Source: an uncultured Clostridia bacterium
GTDB lineage: Bacteria > Bacillota > Clostridia > Christensenellales > Pumilibacteraceae
Assembly: GCA_934247335.1 (NCBI GenBank)
Contig: CAKQJJ010000017.1
Span: 1 to 16,489 of the forward strand
Length of the DNA stretch: 16,489 nt
Direction of reading: 5' to 3'
Shown here: positions 14,933 through 16,489 of the stretch, piece by piece
How the letters are laid out: every line of letters starts with the position of its first letter
Position numbering within the stretch: the stretch's first letter is position 1
Translations under genes and position numbers: made by a program
The notes under the pieces: model-generated
Databases searched by the model: none
The model's input: the letters and a program-made list of their open reading frames with translations, nothing else
What the model was told of the DNA's origin: nothing

Positions 14933-15379
14933 ATGCAGATAGGACTGGAGGTAAAAATACTCGGTTCGCTCATCGACAGAGAAATCCGTGCGAAAGTCGC
15001 GGTGGACAATCTGGACAAAATGACCAATATGCACGGTCATATAATCGGATTTTTAAGACATAATTCGGACAGAGAGATCTTTCAGCGCGATATAGAGCGG
15101 CGTTTTATGATAAGCGGCGCGTCCGTAAGCGAAATATTGAAGCTTATGGAAAGAAACGGGCTTATCGAAAGAAAACCGGTCGAACGCGACGGTCGGCTTA
15201 AAAAAATCGTGCTCACCGATAAAGCCATTGCCATGCACGACGAAGTGCAGGCGTCTATCGACAGCGTGGAAAAGGAGATAGACGGGCTTATTACCGAAGA
15301 AGAGCGCGCGGAGTTTGACCGTATAGCGGTGAAACTGATAGAAAAACTTAAACAAAGAAAACAAGAGGAGGTTGTATGA
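14933..15379 (+). CDS. MarR-family transcriptional regulator
   Basis: The 148-residue protein has the MarR winged helix-turn-helix: QRDIERRFMISGASVSEIL (recognition helix about 61-73), LMERNGLIERKPVERDGRLKKIVLT (wing with the Asp-x-Arg tip at 86-88), flanked by N- and C-terminal dimerisation helices. Members usually repress efflux or stress genes until a small molecule binds. GAGGAGG (14915-14921) precedes the ATG by 11 bases. The TGA overlaps the ATG of the ABC exporter gene (ATGA), so the two are coupled. The TAGTTA palindromes over the promoter make self-repression likely. The ligand cannot be told from sequence. Confidence 0.92.
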   Translation: MQIGLEVKILGSLIDREIRAKVAVDNLDKMTNMHGHIIGFLRHNSDREIFQRDIERRFMISGASVSEILKLMERNGLIERKPVERDGRLKKIVLTDKAIAMHDEVQASIDSVEKEIDGLITEEERAEFDRIAVKLIEKLKQRKQEEVV

Positions 15380-16489
15380 TAAAAAAACTACTCAGAAGTT
15401 TGCGCGAATACAAAGTTTACGCAATACTCACTATGATTGCCATGGTATTTGAAGTAGCCATGGAAGTAGCCATTCCGCTTATCATTTTTGAATTCGGTAA
15501 GTGCGTTTCGCCCTCGGGCGGCGGCGATCCGGATATGAACGGAATGATTTTATACGGCTGCCTGATGGTAGGCGCGGCGATATTGTCGCTGGTCGCCGGC
15601 ATGCTGGGCGGCAAGTTCGGAGCGAAAGCCTCGGCGGGCTTTGCCAAGAATTTAAGATACGATATGTTCGGAGCGGTGCAGGGCTATTCGTTTGCCAATA
15701 TCGACAAATTCAGCTCGTCGTCGCTGGTCACCCGTCTTACCACCGACGTCGGAAACGTTCAGATGTCGTTCATGATGATAATACGTACTGCCGTTCGCGG
15801 ACCTTTAATGCTTATCTTCTCGATAATCATGAGCTTTTCCATCGACACGCAGCTGCCGTGGATTTTCTTCGTGACCATGCCCATACTGCTGTTTGCGATA
15901 ATCATAATGTCCAAGCTTGCAATGCCTATTTTCAAAAAGGTATTCAAGCGTTACGACGCCCTCAACGAATCCATTCAGGAAGACATTAAGGGAATGCGCG
16001 TGGTAAAGGCGTACGTCCGCGAAGATTACGAAACGCAAAAATTTACCAAAGTGTCCGACGAACTTAAAGGGCACTTCACCAAAGCCGAACGCATACTTGC
16101 CATCAACAGCCCGGTAATGTCATTCTGCCTGCAAGGTGCGCTGCTTGCCCTTGCGTATTTCGGCTCGAAAATAATAACCGGCGGAGCCACCAATCTCAAC
16201 TCGATGGGACTTCAAAGCCTGCTTACCTATTCGATGCAGATTCTTATGTCGCTGATGATGCTTTCCATGGTGTTTGTCATGATAATGATGTCCGCCGAGT
16301 CAGCTCGCCGTATCGTCGAAGTTCTGGACGAAAAAAGCACGCTCACCAGCCCCGCAAACGCCGTTAAAGAAGTTAAAAACGGCGACGTTAAGTTTGAAAA
16401 CGTAAGCTTCCGTTATTCCGAAAACGCCGAGAAATTCGCTCTCGAAAACGTAAATCTCGACATTAAATCGGGCGAAACGGTGGGTATAC
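15376..16489 (+). CDS. ABC exporter, fused permease-ATPase (3' end beyond window)
   Basis: Reading from ATG 15376 (GAGGAGG seven bases upstream, overlapping the MarR stop) gives 371 residues with no stop. An ABC_membrane domain spans about 10-310: hydrophobic segments near 14-38, 57-78, 140-178 and 245-262, 283-306; the coupling region LVTRLTTDVGNVQ and QEDIKGMRVVKAYVRE are typical of type IV exporters. The linker leads to VKFENVSFRY (338-347) and LDIKSGETVGI (361-371), the start of the nucleotide-binding domain; Walker A would follow directly outside the window. MarR plus one or two such half-transporters is a common multidrug-efflux arrangement, so a second subunit may follow downstream. 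The substrate is unknown. Confidence 0.93.
   Translation, partial: MIKKLLRSLREYKVYAILTMIAMVFEVAMEVAIPLIIFEFGKCVSPSGGGDPDMNGMILYGCLMVGAAILSLVAGMLGGKFGAKASAGFAKNLRYDMFGAVQGYSFANIDKFSSSSLVTRLTTDVGNVQMSFMMIIRTAVRGPLMLIFSIIMSFSIDTQLPWIFFVTMPILLFAIIIMSKLAMPIFKKVFKRYDALNESIQEDIKGMRVVKAYVREDYETQKFTKVSDELKGHFTKAERILAINSPVMSFCLQGALLALAYFGSKIITGGATNLNSMGLQSLLTYSMQILMSLMMLSMVFVMIMMSAESARRIVEVLDEKSTLTSPANAVKEVKNGDVKFENVSFRYSENAEKFALENVNLDIKSGETVGI

Overview
The window reads as chromosomal DNA from an uncultured Clostridia-type Firmicute. The best evidence is the run dgt-dnaG-rpoD-trmK-nif3-like, which is the classic Gram-positive macromolecular-synthesis neighbourhood, together with strong GGAGG ribosome sites and TTGACA/TATAAT-type promoters. 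A placement near Christensenellales is only a guess from overall style. No rRNA, tRNA or CRISPR array was seen.

Layout. (1) About 1-2940 is visibly more AT-rich and looks like the end of an integrated accessory element. It holds the 3' part of an FtsH-like AAA+/M41 metalloprotease gene, a one-base-overlapping gene for an FtsK-derived protein that has lost its ATPase motifs but keeps the DNA-binding gamma domain, and a leftward gene for a small sigma-70-like regulator. The stretch right of that regulator (2656-2938) is an imperfect palindrome centred on a perfect hairpin. (2) 2943-5746 is a divergent pair: a leftward glycoside-hydrolase-like (DUF6259-type) gene whose 3' end appears frameshifted and cut off by the element, and a rightward AraC-family regulator. 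(3) About 5824-14797 is one long rightward transcription unit: dgt, dnaG, a divergent second sigma factor, the main rpoD, trmK, a Nif3-like protein, a coiled-coil zinc-ribbon protein, galU and a catalytically dead-looking amidohydrolase relative. It runs from a good promoter (5824-5852) to a good terminator (14771-14797). (4) 14866 to the end is a MarR regulator with a palindromic operator over its own promoter, overlapping the gene for an ABC exporter that runs off the window before its Walker A motif.

How it works together. Region 3 couples nucleotide-pool control, replication priming, housekeeping transcription, tRNA modification and UDP-glucose supply. Region 2 is probably a sugar-responsive catabolic module, now damaged. 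Region 4 is a self-regulated efflux module. The most unusual items are the FtsH-like/FtsK-pseudomotor pair, the junction palindrome, the doubled region-1.1-like domain in RpoD beside a second sigma factor, and the metal-ligand-less amidohydrolase.
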